A DNA stretch of 5,315 nucleotides from Nitrososphaerales archaeon TH5896. Lineage in GTDB: Archaea > Thermoproteota > Nitrososphaeria > Nitrososphaerales > Nitrososphaeraceae. The stretch is taken from positions 1 through 5,315 of the forward strand of contig JAATVP010000134.1 in the NCBI GenBank assembly GCA_014523625.1. Direction: 5' to 3'. Positions 1 to 5,160 of this stretch are shown here, piece by piece. The notes beneath the pieces are model-generated. The model saw nothing but the letters and a program-made list of their open reading frames with translations, made no database searches and was not told where the DNA came from. The translations under genes were made by a program, and so were the position numbers. Numbering within the stretch: position 1 is the first letter of the stretch; every line of letters starts with the position of its first letter.

Positions 1-90
1 CCAAAAGTCTAGTGCTTCATTAATATTTTTTCCAATCAGTTTTAAAGTACCTTCTGTTCCTTGAGAGGGTAAATGTACACATTCAATTTT
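1..90 (-). other. Open frame overlapping the 3' end of the RibD-like gene; possible frameshifted continuation
   Basis: A second minus-strand frame overlaps the last codons of the RibD-like gene. It stays open for 30 codons from just after a TGA (91-93) to the window edge, and it has no ATG, GTG or TTG. Its product reads like ordinary protein, including GTEGTLKLIGKNINEALDFW. The RibD-like frame ends at a TAA (42-44) after the tail KEQKVL. One base change in the run around positions 62-75 would join NVYIYP to this second frame. It may therefore be the true C-terminus of the upstream gene displaced by a single-base indel. It could also be chance, because 30 open codons are not decisive and the window stops here. 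Confidence 0.3.
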
Positions 91-1136
91 TCATTATCAA
101 CCTTAATTGAGTGTAAAAGTAATGTTCCCTCGACCTCACCGCCATCTAAACCCAACCCCGGAGATCCAGCGACTGTAGTAGGATCGATATACTTTTTCTC
201 AGGGAATATATCCTCACCAGGAAAAGGTTCTAATGACATTCTTTCCTCACCCAAAAGGCCCTCCCTCCTAATTCCTTCTGACATTATCCGGCCACCGTCA
301 TTGAGAATCAAATCAATGCCATACTCTTGCTTCAAATTTTGCATCCCATCATACAAATCAAAATTCTCTCCTGTAGCAATATAACTGACCAAACTGGATT
401 CTTCAATTCTTTTTGAAGCAAATTCATAACCAGAGTCATTAGTAACGAAGATTACATGTATCTGATTCTCGGGATTTAAAACCGCTATCTTATTTTGCAA
501 GTAATGGTCCACTACTTCTAATTTTTTAAAGGTTGATTCTGATCTTGCAATTACAATATAGTAATAAGGGCCTGTTCTATTATCGCTGCTCTCCTCGTTG
601 TCTTCTCGTTTCATAATGTCCTCAAGCTTCAACAGATCATTGTAAAGTGATTCCTTTTCTTGTTTCAAATGGTCACCAAAGAAATGCCAATTCCAAATAT
701 TATTTTTATTTGCCATCAAATTGACTGCACTAACTAGAATTGCTTTTCTCCCTAGGATTATCCTATGTGTTGAAGCAAAAATATTATCGCCCATTCTTCT
801 TTTACCTCCGCTCAAAAGCAGGAGCCCACCTTTGGGTTGTTCAGGAATCTTGTAGACATACCAACCGCTCGAGTCAGCTTTGGTATTCGCAACTAGGAAA
901 CTAGTAGCTTGGTAGGGGATTTTCATTCTCCTAATAAAATTATCTGAGGCTCCGATTGTTATTTGAGGCAATACACGACCCAAAGACTCTAAGCCGAAAT
1001 CTTGCAAAGGATTAATAATTTTGATCCCTCTCGATCGGAAATGATTGAACTGATCTAATGTAATTTTTTGGGAATCTAACAACAGCTGCAACCGTTCAAA
1101 ATAGTTATTGTACGAAATTGATTCTTGTTCTCCCAA
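42..1136 (-). CDS. RibD C-terminal/DHFR-like reductase domain protein with a long divergent N-terminus
   Basis: The protein has 364 residues. The C-terminal half resembles the RibD_C/dihydrofolate reductase-like fold, which in riboflavin synthesis reduces a ribosylaminopyrimidine with NADPH. Visible landmarks are strands at about 191-198 (YYYIVIAR) and 226-233 (IHVIFVTN), then YGIDLILNDGGRIM (272-285), which matches the family's GI..llvEGG..l cofactor loop. GLLGEERMSLEPFPG (293-307) matches the gLvDEl.l...P..lG element. The usual Glu before GG is Asp, and the usual Asp of vDE is Gly, so catalysis on the standard substrate is uncertain. Single-domain archaeal RibD_C reductases are about 220 residues, so the first 100-150 residues are extra and unrecognised. 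The start is TTG at 1134-1136. An in-frame TAG lies 9 codons upstream and the first internal ATG is residue 71, so no ATG start preserves the N-terminus. It is transcribed alone, 282 bases after folD. The 3' end may be frameshifted. Domain assignment is moderately sure; the exact reaction is not known. Confidence 0.6.
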   Translation of the reverse strand: MGEQESISYNNYFERLQLLLDSQKITLDQFNHFRSRGIKIINPLQDFGLESLGRVLPQITIGASDNFIRRMKIPYQATSFLVANTKADSSGWYVYKIPEQPKGGLLLLSGGKRRMGDNIFASTHRIILGRKAILVSAVNLMANKNNIWNWHFFGDHLKQEKESLYNDLLKLEDIMKREDNEESSDNRTGPYYYIVIARSESTFKKLEVVDHYLQNKIAVLNPENQIHVIFVTNDSGYEFASKRIEESSLVSYIATGENFDLYDGMQNLKQEYGIDLILNDGGRIMSEGIRREGLLGEERMSLEPFPGEDIFPEKKYIDPTTVAGSPGLGLDGGEVEGTLLLHSIKVDNEKLNVYIYPLKEQKVL

Positions 1137-1418
1137 TACAAATCTGATAATTGTAAAAGCTGTCTAGCTTATTACTTTACCCTGCGTAAATGATTCCTCA
1201 TTGACATTCAACCATCTAAGAGAAGCGTTGCGAAGAGCAAAGGGTCTACATTCGGCGCAGATGAAGGCACACTATAGTACAAGCATATGGGGTTAAACGG
1301 CGCCTACTTATCCCTTTATCATAGATCTCCCGAAAGCGAATTTTGTGGACTGCTTCTATCTATATTGGTAAACTATCTATCCGGCAGCACTGGATGAAAG
1401 GGAGAGTTGGAACTTAAA

Positions 1419-2285
1419 TTAGCTGGTCGATATGGGATTTAGAGCGGAAGCGGCAGTTACGGTATTGCTTAAAAGCATTGCGATGGTCATCGGTCCCACT
1501 CCTCCGGGAACCGGGGTAATCCAAGATGCCTTTTCTCTAACAGATTCGAAATCTACATCCCCCAATAATTTTCCTGATTTTCTGTTAGTTCCTACATCGA
1601 TCACTACGGCATTTTCTTTCACCATTTCTGCCTTGAGAATAAATCTATCTCTGTTCCCGACTGCTGTAATTACAATATCTGATCCTAATAGTAAGGAACC
1701 CAAATTTGCAGATTTAGAATGACATATTGTAACTGTTGCATCACGTTCAAGCAATAGGAAAGCTAGAGGCTTTCCTACAAGGATGGATCTGTTTACTATT
1801 ATTGCATTCTGCGACTTAATTTCAATATTGTAATAGTCCAACAATTCCATAATCCCCGACGGCGTGCACGGCTTGAGCGACGCTTCTCCATGTAGCAATA
1901 AACCTGAATTTACTGACGTTAGTCCATCAACATCTTTGCACGAGACGATCTTATTTATAATATCAAATTCGTTAATATGCTTAGGAAGGGGCAGCTGTAC
2001 TAAAATTCCATGGACAGCAGGATCATTATTCAAGGAATCGATCAGAAGGGCCAGTTCATTTTCCTGTAAGTTTTCCTCTAGTCGATGATCTTTAGTGACC
2101 AGTCCGACCTGCTTTGCTGCTTTCTGCTTATTCTGAATGTATAATGAAGAAGCGGGGTCATTTCCGACTAGAATTGTAGCCAGACATGGTGAGGTTCCTT
2201 TCTCCTTCAGGTTGCTGACCCGAGTGGCAAGCTTTGACCGTATATTAGCTGAGACGGCGTTTCCATCGATGAGTCTACCAGGCAT
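1419..2285 (-). CDS. folD: Bifunctional methylenetetrahydrofolate dehydrogenase / methenyltetrahydrofolate cyclohydrolase
   Basis: FolD is a cytosolic enzyme that oxidises 5,10-methylene-THF with NAD(P)+ to methenyl-THF and hydrolyses it to 10-formyl-THF. It links serine and glycine one-carbon units to purine synthesis. The gene is complete: 288 residues from the ATG at 2283-2285, the family's usual length. In that numbering the catalytic pair is Y49 and K53 in YIQNKQKA. QLPLP is at 97-101, KDVDG at 117-121 and PCTPSG at 139-144. The Rossmann cofactor loop NRSILVGKP starts at 165, TVTICHS is at 184-190, GDVDF at 242-246, and the signature TPVPGGVGPMT is at 257-267. The loop has Asn where most bacterial enzymes have Gly; I believe this occurs in other archaeal FolDs. 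The frame extends upstream to a GTG at 2312, adding nine residues (VCQHAIINY). I prefer the ATG because family members begin just before the LIDG motif. No riboswitch or partner gene is adjacent. Confidence 0.96.
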   Translation of the reverse strand: MPGRLIDGNAVSANIRSKLATRVSNLKEKGTSPCLATILVGNDPASSLYIQNKQKAAKQVGLVTKDHRLEENLQENELALLIDSLNNDPAVHGILVQLPLPKHINEFDIINKIVSCKDVDGLTSVNSGLLLHGEASLKPCTPSGIMELLDYYNIEIKSQNAIIVNRSILVGKPLAFLLLERDATVTICHSKSANLGSLLLGSDIVITAVGNRDRFILKAEMVKENAVVIDVGTNRKSGKLLGDVDFESVREKASWITPVPGGVGPMTIAMLLSNTVTAASALNPISTS

Positions 2286-2336
2286 ATAGTTTATGATAGC
2301 ATGTTGACACACCCATATTAGTCATATTGTGCGATC

Positions 2337-2343
2337 ATAAAAA
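2337..2343 (-). promoter_or_regulatory. Candidate archaeal TATA box for folD
   Basis: On the minus strand this reads TTTTTAT, followed downstream by GATCGC. A transcript starting about 25 bases further on would begin near 2315. That leaves a leader of about 30 bases before the preferred ATG at 2285, or almost none before the alternative GTG at 2312. A second, weaker AT-rich candidate (ctaatatg, about 2314-2321) would give a shorter leader to the ATG. The assignment rests on position and composition only. Confidence 0.35.
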
Positions 2344-2359
2344 GTGAGTCAAAGCCTTG

Positions 2360-2378
2360 GATACTCTAAATTAGTATC
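2360..2378. repeat. Inverted repeat upstream of folD, possible operator
   Basis: GATACT (2360-2365) and AGTATC (2373-2378) are perfect inverted 6-base arms separated by CTAAATT. They sit about 17 bases upstream of the candidate folD TATA box, a place where an archaeal activator or repressor could bind. A nearby tandem pair, ATTGAT at 2389-2394 and 2396-2401, adds to the repeat-rich look. Regulator identity is unknown. Confidence 0.35.
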
Positions 2379-2410
2379 TTAGATGAGAATTGATAATTGA
2401 TTAAATCTCG

Positions 2411-2446
2411 TCTCAAATGGGCAAGCACATGGCCCCATATATGAGA
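2411..2446. repeat. Imperfect stem-loop in the folD upstream spacer
   Basis: The outer arms TCTCA (2411-2415) and TGAGA (2442-2446) pair. Inside them ATGGGC (2417-2422) pairs with GCCCCAT (2432-2438) with one bulged C, around a 9-base loop. It is more GC-rich than its surroundings. It lies between the end of the DUF2171 remnant and folD, both on the minus strand. It could be a weak terminator or processing structure for the upstream minus-strand transcript, but no T-tract follows on the minus strand. The remainder of 2286-2570 holds no supported gene. Confidence 0.3.
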
Positions 2447-2570
2447 ACCACCTTCACAGATGTATCAATTGAGGACAATTAAATGGAATTACACGTCTAT
2501 TGCACTATTATGCTCTGACATCCTATGTGTCCTTAGCTTGTGTTGATTGTCGAATCTTTTTGTACACATA

Positions 2571-2777
2571 TCACAGATAAGAGATATCTTGAGGTAATCT
2601 ATCGCGCACGTAGGGAGGAGTGTTAGTAAAGCTGTTATCTTGAGTAGGCAAATTGTTTCCATACCGCATTTCGTCTACGGTGTACCTAATCGTTTCCTTC
2701 GAAGTCGGAATTAGACCTGGCTCATGAGTGGGTAGTATCGCGCCGCCACTTGCACCACTTATGACTTCGAATCCATG
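2571..2777 (-). pseudogene. Detached C-terminal part of the DUF2171-like gene, in frame after its stop codon
   Basis: Directly after the TAA that ends the DUF2171-like protein, the same frame runs on for 68 sense codons to a TGA at 2571-2573. The product starts HGFEVISGASGG and includes LIPTSKETIRYTVDEMRYG and TPPYVRDRLPQDISYL, with ordinary protein composition. It has no ATG, GTG or TTG near its beginning; its first ATG is codon 37. It therefore has no start of its own. In DNA this AT-rich a random frame meets a stop about every 16-20 codons, so 68 open codons in exactly this frame argue for a former single gene of 137 residues. A Lys AAA changed to TAA between CL and HGFE would be enough. 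Readthrough or a sequence error remains possible. Confidence 0.6.
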
Positions 2778-2984
2778 TTATAAACATGACTGATCTATGC
2801 TTAATGATATGGACAGATTATCGTCCGAAGAATTGAAATGAGAAACACAACTTAAAGGTATCTGATATTCTTCGTCTGATATGAGCCCTGTTTTTGTTAC
2901 TATGATGTGATCTGAGTTAATAACTTTTGATACCTTACCGACTCTTTTTCCAAGCGAGTCATAAACCTGTGTATCTTTATACAT
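2778..2984 (-). CDS. Small DUF2171 / PRC-barrel-like protein, probably truncated
   Basis: The product has 68 residues from the ATG at 2982-2984. The pattern is typical of the DUF2171/PRC-barrel-like fold: an opening V-Y-D-S-L-G-K-R-V-G-K-V strand-turn-strand, then SDHIIVTKTGLISDEEYQIP, then a closing strand SLSID. Such small beta-barrels are common in archaea and bacteria, and their role is mostly unknown. The frame is open further upstream to a TTG at 3029, giving 83 residues. I reject that start because the added 15 residues overlap the best TATA-like box (3014-3022), and the barrel begins right after the ATG. The protein ends at a TAA (2778-2780), beyond which the same frame continues for 68 codons, so it may be the front half of a longer protein. 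The barrel itself looks complete and could still fold. Confidence 0.7.
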   Translation of the reverse strand: MYKDTQVYDSLGKRVGKVSKVINSDHIIVTKTGLISDEEYQIPLSCVSHFNSSDDNLSISLSIDQSCL

Positions 2985-3013
2985 GATAATAAGCTGGTGC
3001 TTGCAACATATAC

Positions 3014-3022
3014 TATTTAATA
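3014..3022 (-). promoter_or_regulatory. Candidate TATA box for the DUF2171-like gene
   Basis: On the minus strand this reads TATTAAATA, close to the archaeal TATA consensus. It is centred about 34 bases upstream of the ATG at 2984, which predicts a leader of roughly 8 bases. It would fall inside the coding region if the TTG at 3029 were the start, which is the main argument for the ATG. Confidence 0.45.
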
Positions 3023-3340
3023 ATTTCAAATCGTTAAAAATCAGTGAAACGAGCTGCCAAAATTAGGTATATGCATCTCTACTTAAATTTGACGTAGTGA
3101 TTGCCCATGCCCGCCTATTTGGAGAGGTTCCGTACTCATAGGATTAGTATTCGTTATTTATTAATTTCGCTTGTCAGCGAGGCTTCACTTTTAGAGCATC
3201 TAGGGAGGGAACGTTCTCCAAAGCAGTAATATTATTATGGGTTATGAACTTTCTAGTACGAATTAATGAAAATCTGAATTAGCTGTTGTTTCTGTATTGG
3301 TTGCCCAGTTGTTGTCATATCGCCTGGTTGTCAGTTTTTC

Positions 3341-3376
3341 TTGATTCGATTAATGAATGCACTCATTGAATCAATG
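3341..3376. repeat. Nested inverted repeat in the Ku upstream region
   Basis: TTGATTC (3341-3347) pairs with GAATCAA (3368-3374), and inside it ATGA (3353-3356) pairs with TCAT (3363-3366) around a 6-base loop. The right arm is also part of a 13-base palindrome, CATTGAATCAATG (3364-3376). AATGAAT occurs twice here (3352-3358 and 3373-3379). It could be a hairpin or a set of protein-binding half-sites. Confidence 0.4.
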
Positions 3377-3484
3377 AATAAAGTTTATGACGGCATACCA
3401 CGAAATACGAGAATCTAACCAGCTAACAGCCTTGAATCTATGCCGACTAGAGTTGTATTGTTTGTTGCCTATTTCTAAGATTCA

Positions 3485-3497
3485 TTCAATCATTGAA
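3485..3497. repeat. 13-base palindrome TTCAATCATTGAA
   Basis: Perfect 6-base arms flank a single central base. It shares the ATTGA/TCAAT half-site with the palindrome at 3364-3376, about 120 bases away. Together they look like repeated binding sites for one dimeric regulator, though AT-rich DNA produces such palindromes by chance at some rate. Confidence 0.35.
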
Positions 3498-3515
3498 ATT
3501 GTTGAAGCAGGATAA

Positions 3516-3577
3516 AAAGTTCATTCGAGATAAGGCTAGCTGTCCATAAAATTCGTTCTTTGCATAAAGTTCATTCG
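3516..3577. repeat. Direct repeat AAAGTTCATTCG, two copies 50 bases apart
   Basis: Identical 12-base copies lie at 3516-3527 and 3566-3577. Both are preceded by an AT-rich stretch ending in TAAA or TAAAAA. A looser relative, ATAAAATTCGTTC, sits between them (3546-3558). The copies are about 140-200 bases upstream of Ku. Confidence 0.4.
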
Positions 3578-3625
3578 GCGCTAATTGAATTATCAAATAT
3601 TCTTATACTATTTTGTTATTAAACT

Positions 3626-3640
3626 ATGATTACTAATCAT
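3626..3640. promoter_or_regulatory. Perfect 15-base palindrome upstream of Ku, possible operator
   Basis: ATGATTA and TAATCAT are perfect 7-base inverted arms around one C. The site lies about 50-65 bases upstream of the candidate Ku TATA box. Its length and symmetry fit a binding site for a dimeric helix-turn-helix regulator. There is no direct evidence of function. Confidence 0.4.
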
Positions 3641-3692
3641 TTTTCCACAATTTAGTTATCTTAATCAGACACCATACAAATGTACAGCTGAA

Positions 3693-3702
3693 TTTATTAA
3701 AT
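3693..3702 (+). promoter_or_regulatory. Candidate TATA box for the Ku gene
   Basis: TTTATTAAAT is centred about 22 bases before the TTG at 3720 and 31 bases before the TTG at 3729. With the usual 25-base distance, transcription would begin near 3723. That predicts an almost leaderless message and slightly favours the second TTG. Confidence 0.45.
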
Positions 3703-3719
3703 CTAACTAGTAAATAGTT

Positions 3720-4592
3720 TTGATCGTATTGGTCTCCACTATATGGACAGGCAGCATATCATTTGGACTCGTCAATGTGCCTGTCAGGCTTTATACCACC
3801 ACAGATACATCGAAGGATTTTTCATTCAATCAGCTCGATAAAGAGGGACACAGGATTCGATACAAAAAATGGTGCCCAATTGAAGAGAGGGAGGTCGAGT
3901 ATTCTGAAATAAAAAAAGGCTATGAGATCGCCAAGGATCAATATGTTGTAATTGAAAAGCAGGATCTAGAAAAAATTGCTGTGGAAAGTACGAGGACTAT
4001 AGATATCAAGGAATTTATCAATGAACATGAACTTGACCCATTATTCGTGGAAAAAAGCTATTACATCGCTCCTGACTCCAATGATAAGAGAGTTAGAAAA
4101 AAGGTAAAAGAAAAGTCTGTGCCGTCTGTTCAAGACAAAGCTTATTCTCTGCTAGTAAAGGTCTTGCATGATACAAAGAAGGCAGCAATAGGCAAGGTAG
4201 TTCTAAGAGCGGAAAGAGAGCATTTGGTAGCAATAAGAGCCTACCAGAGAGGACTCGTCCTACATACTCTTCATTACTTGAGTGAAATTAGACCTGTCGA
4301 AGCTATTACAGAAATATCTGAGACCAAAGTGCCATCAATTGACGAAAAAGAAATCTCGTTAGGCCATTTACTAGTAGAAAACCTAACAAGCAAAGACTTT
4401 GATATATCTCGTTACCATGACGAATATATAGAAGAATTGGAAAAGCTAATAAACGCAAAGGCTAAGGGCAAAGTCCGCATGATTAGACAGGCAACAAAGC
4501 AGCCAGAACAAACACAGGATTTGATTGCGGCATTGAAGGCTAGTCTAGAGCAACCATCACCTTCTTCAAGAACCGGTAGAAGAAAGGATTAG
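3720..4592 (+). CDS. ku: Ku homodimer-type protein, non-homologous end joining
   Basis: Prokaryotic Ku forms a ring around broken double-strand DNA ends and recruits a ligase for end joining. The 290-residue product matches the bacterial Ku layout from end to end. Landmarks are IWTGSISFGLVNVPVRLY (8-25), RIRYKKWCP (45-53), KKGYEIAKDQYVVI (65-78), LDPLFVEKSYYIAPD (105-119), KAYSLLVKVL (140-149), REHLVAIRAYQRGLVLHTL (166-184), and RYHDEYIEELEKLINAK (231-247). After the core comes DLIAALKASLE (267-277), a piece found in bacterial Ku C-termini before the ligase-binding tail, and a short basic end, GRRKD. Between YYIAPD and KAYSLL lies an extra basic stretch of about 15 residues, 121-136, that is not in Mycobacterium Ku as I recall it. 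There is no ATG before residue 254, so the start must be TTG, at 3720 or 3729. The 3729 start gives MVSTIW, closer to the family norm. No LigD-type partner is within the window. The bacterial-type architecture suggests acquisition by transfer. Confidence 0.94.
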   Translation: MIVLVSTIWTGSISFGLVNVPVRLYTTTDTSKDFSFNQLDKEGHRIRYKKWCPIEEREVEYSEIKKGYEIAKDQYVVIEKQDLEKIAVESTRTIDIKEFINEHELDPLFVEKSYYIAPDSNDKRVRKKVKEKSVPSVQDKAYSLLVKVLHDTKKAAIGKVVLRAEREHLVAIRAYQRGLVLHTLHYLSEIRPVEAITEISETKVPSIDEKEISLGHLLVENLTSKDFDISRYHDEYIEELEKLINAKAKGKVRMIRQATKQPEQTQDLIAALKASLEQPSPSSRTGRRKD

Positions 4593-4600
4593 ATAATGTT

Positions 4601-4619
4601 AGAACATTCAGAATGCTCT
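4601..4619. repeat. Imperfect palindrome just after the Ku stop codon
   Basis: AGAACATTC (4601-4609) and GAATGCTCT (4611-4619) form 9-base inverted arms with one mismatch around a single base, starting 8 bases after the Ku stop. As RNA it could fold only with a reopened loop. It may be a binding site or part of the 3' end of the Ku message. Confidence 0.35.
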
Positions 4620-4735
4620 TGACATCTGGACAAGATTCAAGAACGATAAATATTTGATTTGAGAAACCTGAATACTCGAGCGTAGATTATATACCGCTCA
4701 TTAAGTAGACATAATCGATATCATTGGCTGCGGAG

Positions 4736-4755
4736 TTTTTTTTTATTTTTTATTT
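4736..4755 (+). terminator. T-rich terminator of the Ku transcript
   Basis: Nine T, an A, six T, an A and three T follow one another on the plus strand about 145 bases after the Ku stop. Archaeal RNA polymerase stops at such T-tracts without needing a hairpin. The tract overlaps the stop codon of the convergent minus-strand remnant, so transcription of Ku would end as it meets that gene. Confidence 0.6.
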
Positions 4756-5091
4756 CATCAAGTGTTTATAGTCTCTCCTATATTGTTCCCATGTCCCCGC
4801 TTTATCCCTACCATTATCACCGGATTCTAATATTTTATAGCTGTCTCCTTCAAAGAAGTTCGACATTATATCATAATATTTCTTGGAGGAGATTAATATA
4901 CCAGTAACGATAATACCATTAACGCAAAAAGTGATGGCAAGATCTGGTCCGGTTTTTTCTGTTTTTTGAATGAAATATTTTAATAATTCGTCTGTCGGCC
5001 TACAATCAGAAAATCAAAATTGGGTCCTTAATATTATGATTTTGTTATTACCGAAGCTATTAATGTTCTCGTTGTAACTAGGGTACCACAT
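4750..5091 (-). pseudogene. GvpU-like small protein gene interrupted by an in-frame TGA
   Basis: From an ATG at 5089-5091 the frame encodes 25 residues (starting MWYPSYNENINSFGNNK), meets TGA at 5014-5016, then continues for 87 residues to TAA at 4750-4752. The second part is clearly protein-like. A helix TDELLKYFIQKTEKTG leads to the strand pair DLAITFCVNGIIVTGILIS, then KKYYDIMSNFFEGD, then a charged C-terminus ending YRRDYKHLMK. The pattern I-T-F-x-V-x-G-x-I-V-x-G-x-L-I-S followed by YY resembles GvpU-like accessory proteins and small relatives in archaea. Its role outside gas vesicles is unknown to me. Between the TGA and the conserved core there is no ATG, GTG or TTG, so the core has no normal start. 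Either a base change destroyed the gene, the sequence has an error, or an unusual start (ATT) or readthrough is used. No gas-vesicle genes are near. Confidence 0.6.
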
Positions 5092-5160
5092 GGAGACAGG
5101 TCCGAAATTCCATCAAGAACTTTGATAAGTTAGCAGAACTGAATAAAACAGGAAAGATAA

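Larger units (their letters stand above)
3030..3692. other. Long intergenic region between divergent genes, no supported gene
   Basis: This stretch separates the minus-strand DUF2171-like gene from plus-strand Ku. I see no tRNA, rRNA, CRISPR or transposase signal. Three short frames exist: plus 3107-3229 (40 residues), plus 3387-3515 (42 residues) and minus 3253-3318 (21 residues). None resembles a known protein, and frames of that size are expected by chance here. The Ku-proximal half (3341-3640) is rich in short palindromes and repeats, listed separately. It may be a large regulatory region or decayed sequence. Confidence 0.5.

Noticed and set aside
73..384. Plus-strand open frame of 103 codons
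   Set aside because: It lies antisense inside the RibD-like gene and its Ser/Pro-rich product resembles no family; it is a shadow of the real frame.
1432..2088. Two plus-strand open frames (1432-1722 and 1864-2088)
   Set aside because: Both are antisense to the well-supported folD gene and have no recognisable content.
2985..3029. Upstream TTG start extending the DUF2171-like protein to 83 residues
   Set aside because: The extension overlaps the best TATA-like box and adds residues before the barrel with no family support; the ATG at 2984 fits better.
3107..3229. Plus-strand 40-residue open frame starting MPAYLERFRTHR
   Set aside because: A TATA-like stretch lies about 22 bases upstream, but the length is within chance for this composition and no family is recognised.
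3150..3318. Minus-strand short frame MTTTGQPIQKQQLIQIFINSY, with the same frame readable further on after several stops
   Set aside because: The first part looks protein-like, but three stops within a few codons and no recognised family make a fossil gene only a guess.
3387..3515. Plus-strand 42-residue open frame starting MTAYHEIRESNQ
   Set aside because: It is short, unrecognised and overlaps a palindrome; frames this long are expected by chance in the spacer.
3341..3640. CRISPR array or mobile-element ends
   Set aside because: The repeats are short, differ from one another and are not regularly spaced, and no transposase, integrase or Cas gene is present.
2571..5091. Stop-codon recoding (selenocysteine, pyrrolysine or a changed code) to explain the interrupted genes
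   Set aside because: The two interruptions use different stops, TAA and TGA. No SECIS-like element or partner gene was seen, and intact genes in the window end in TAA and TAG as normal stops.
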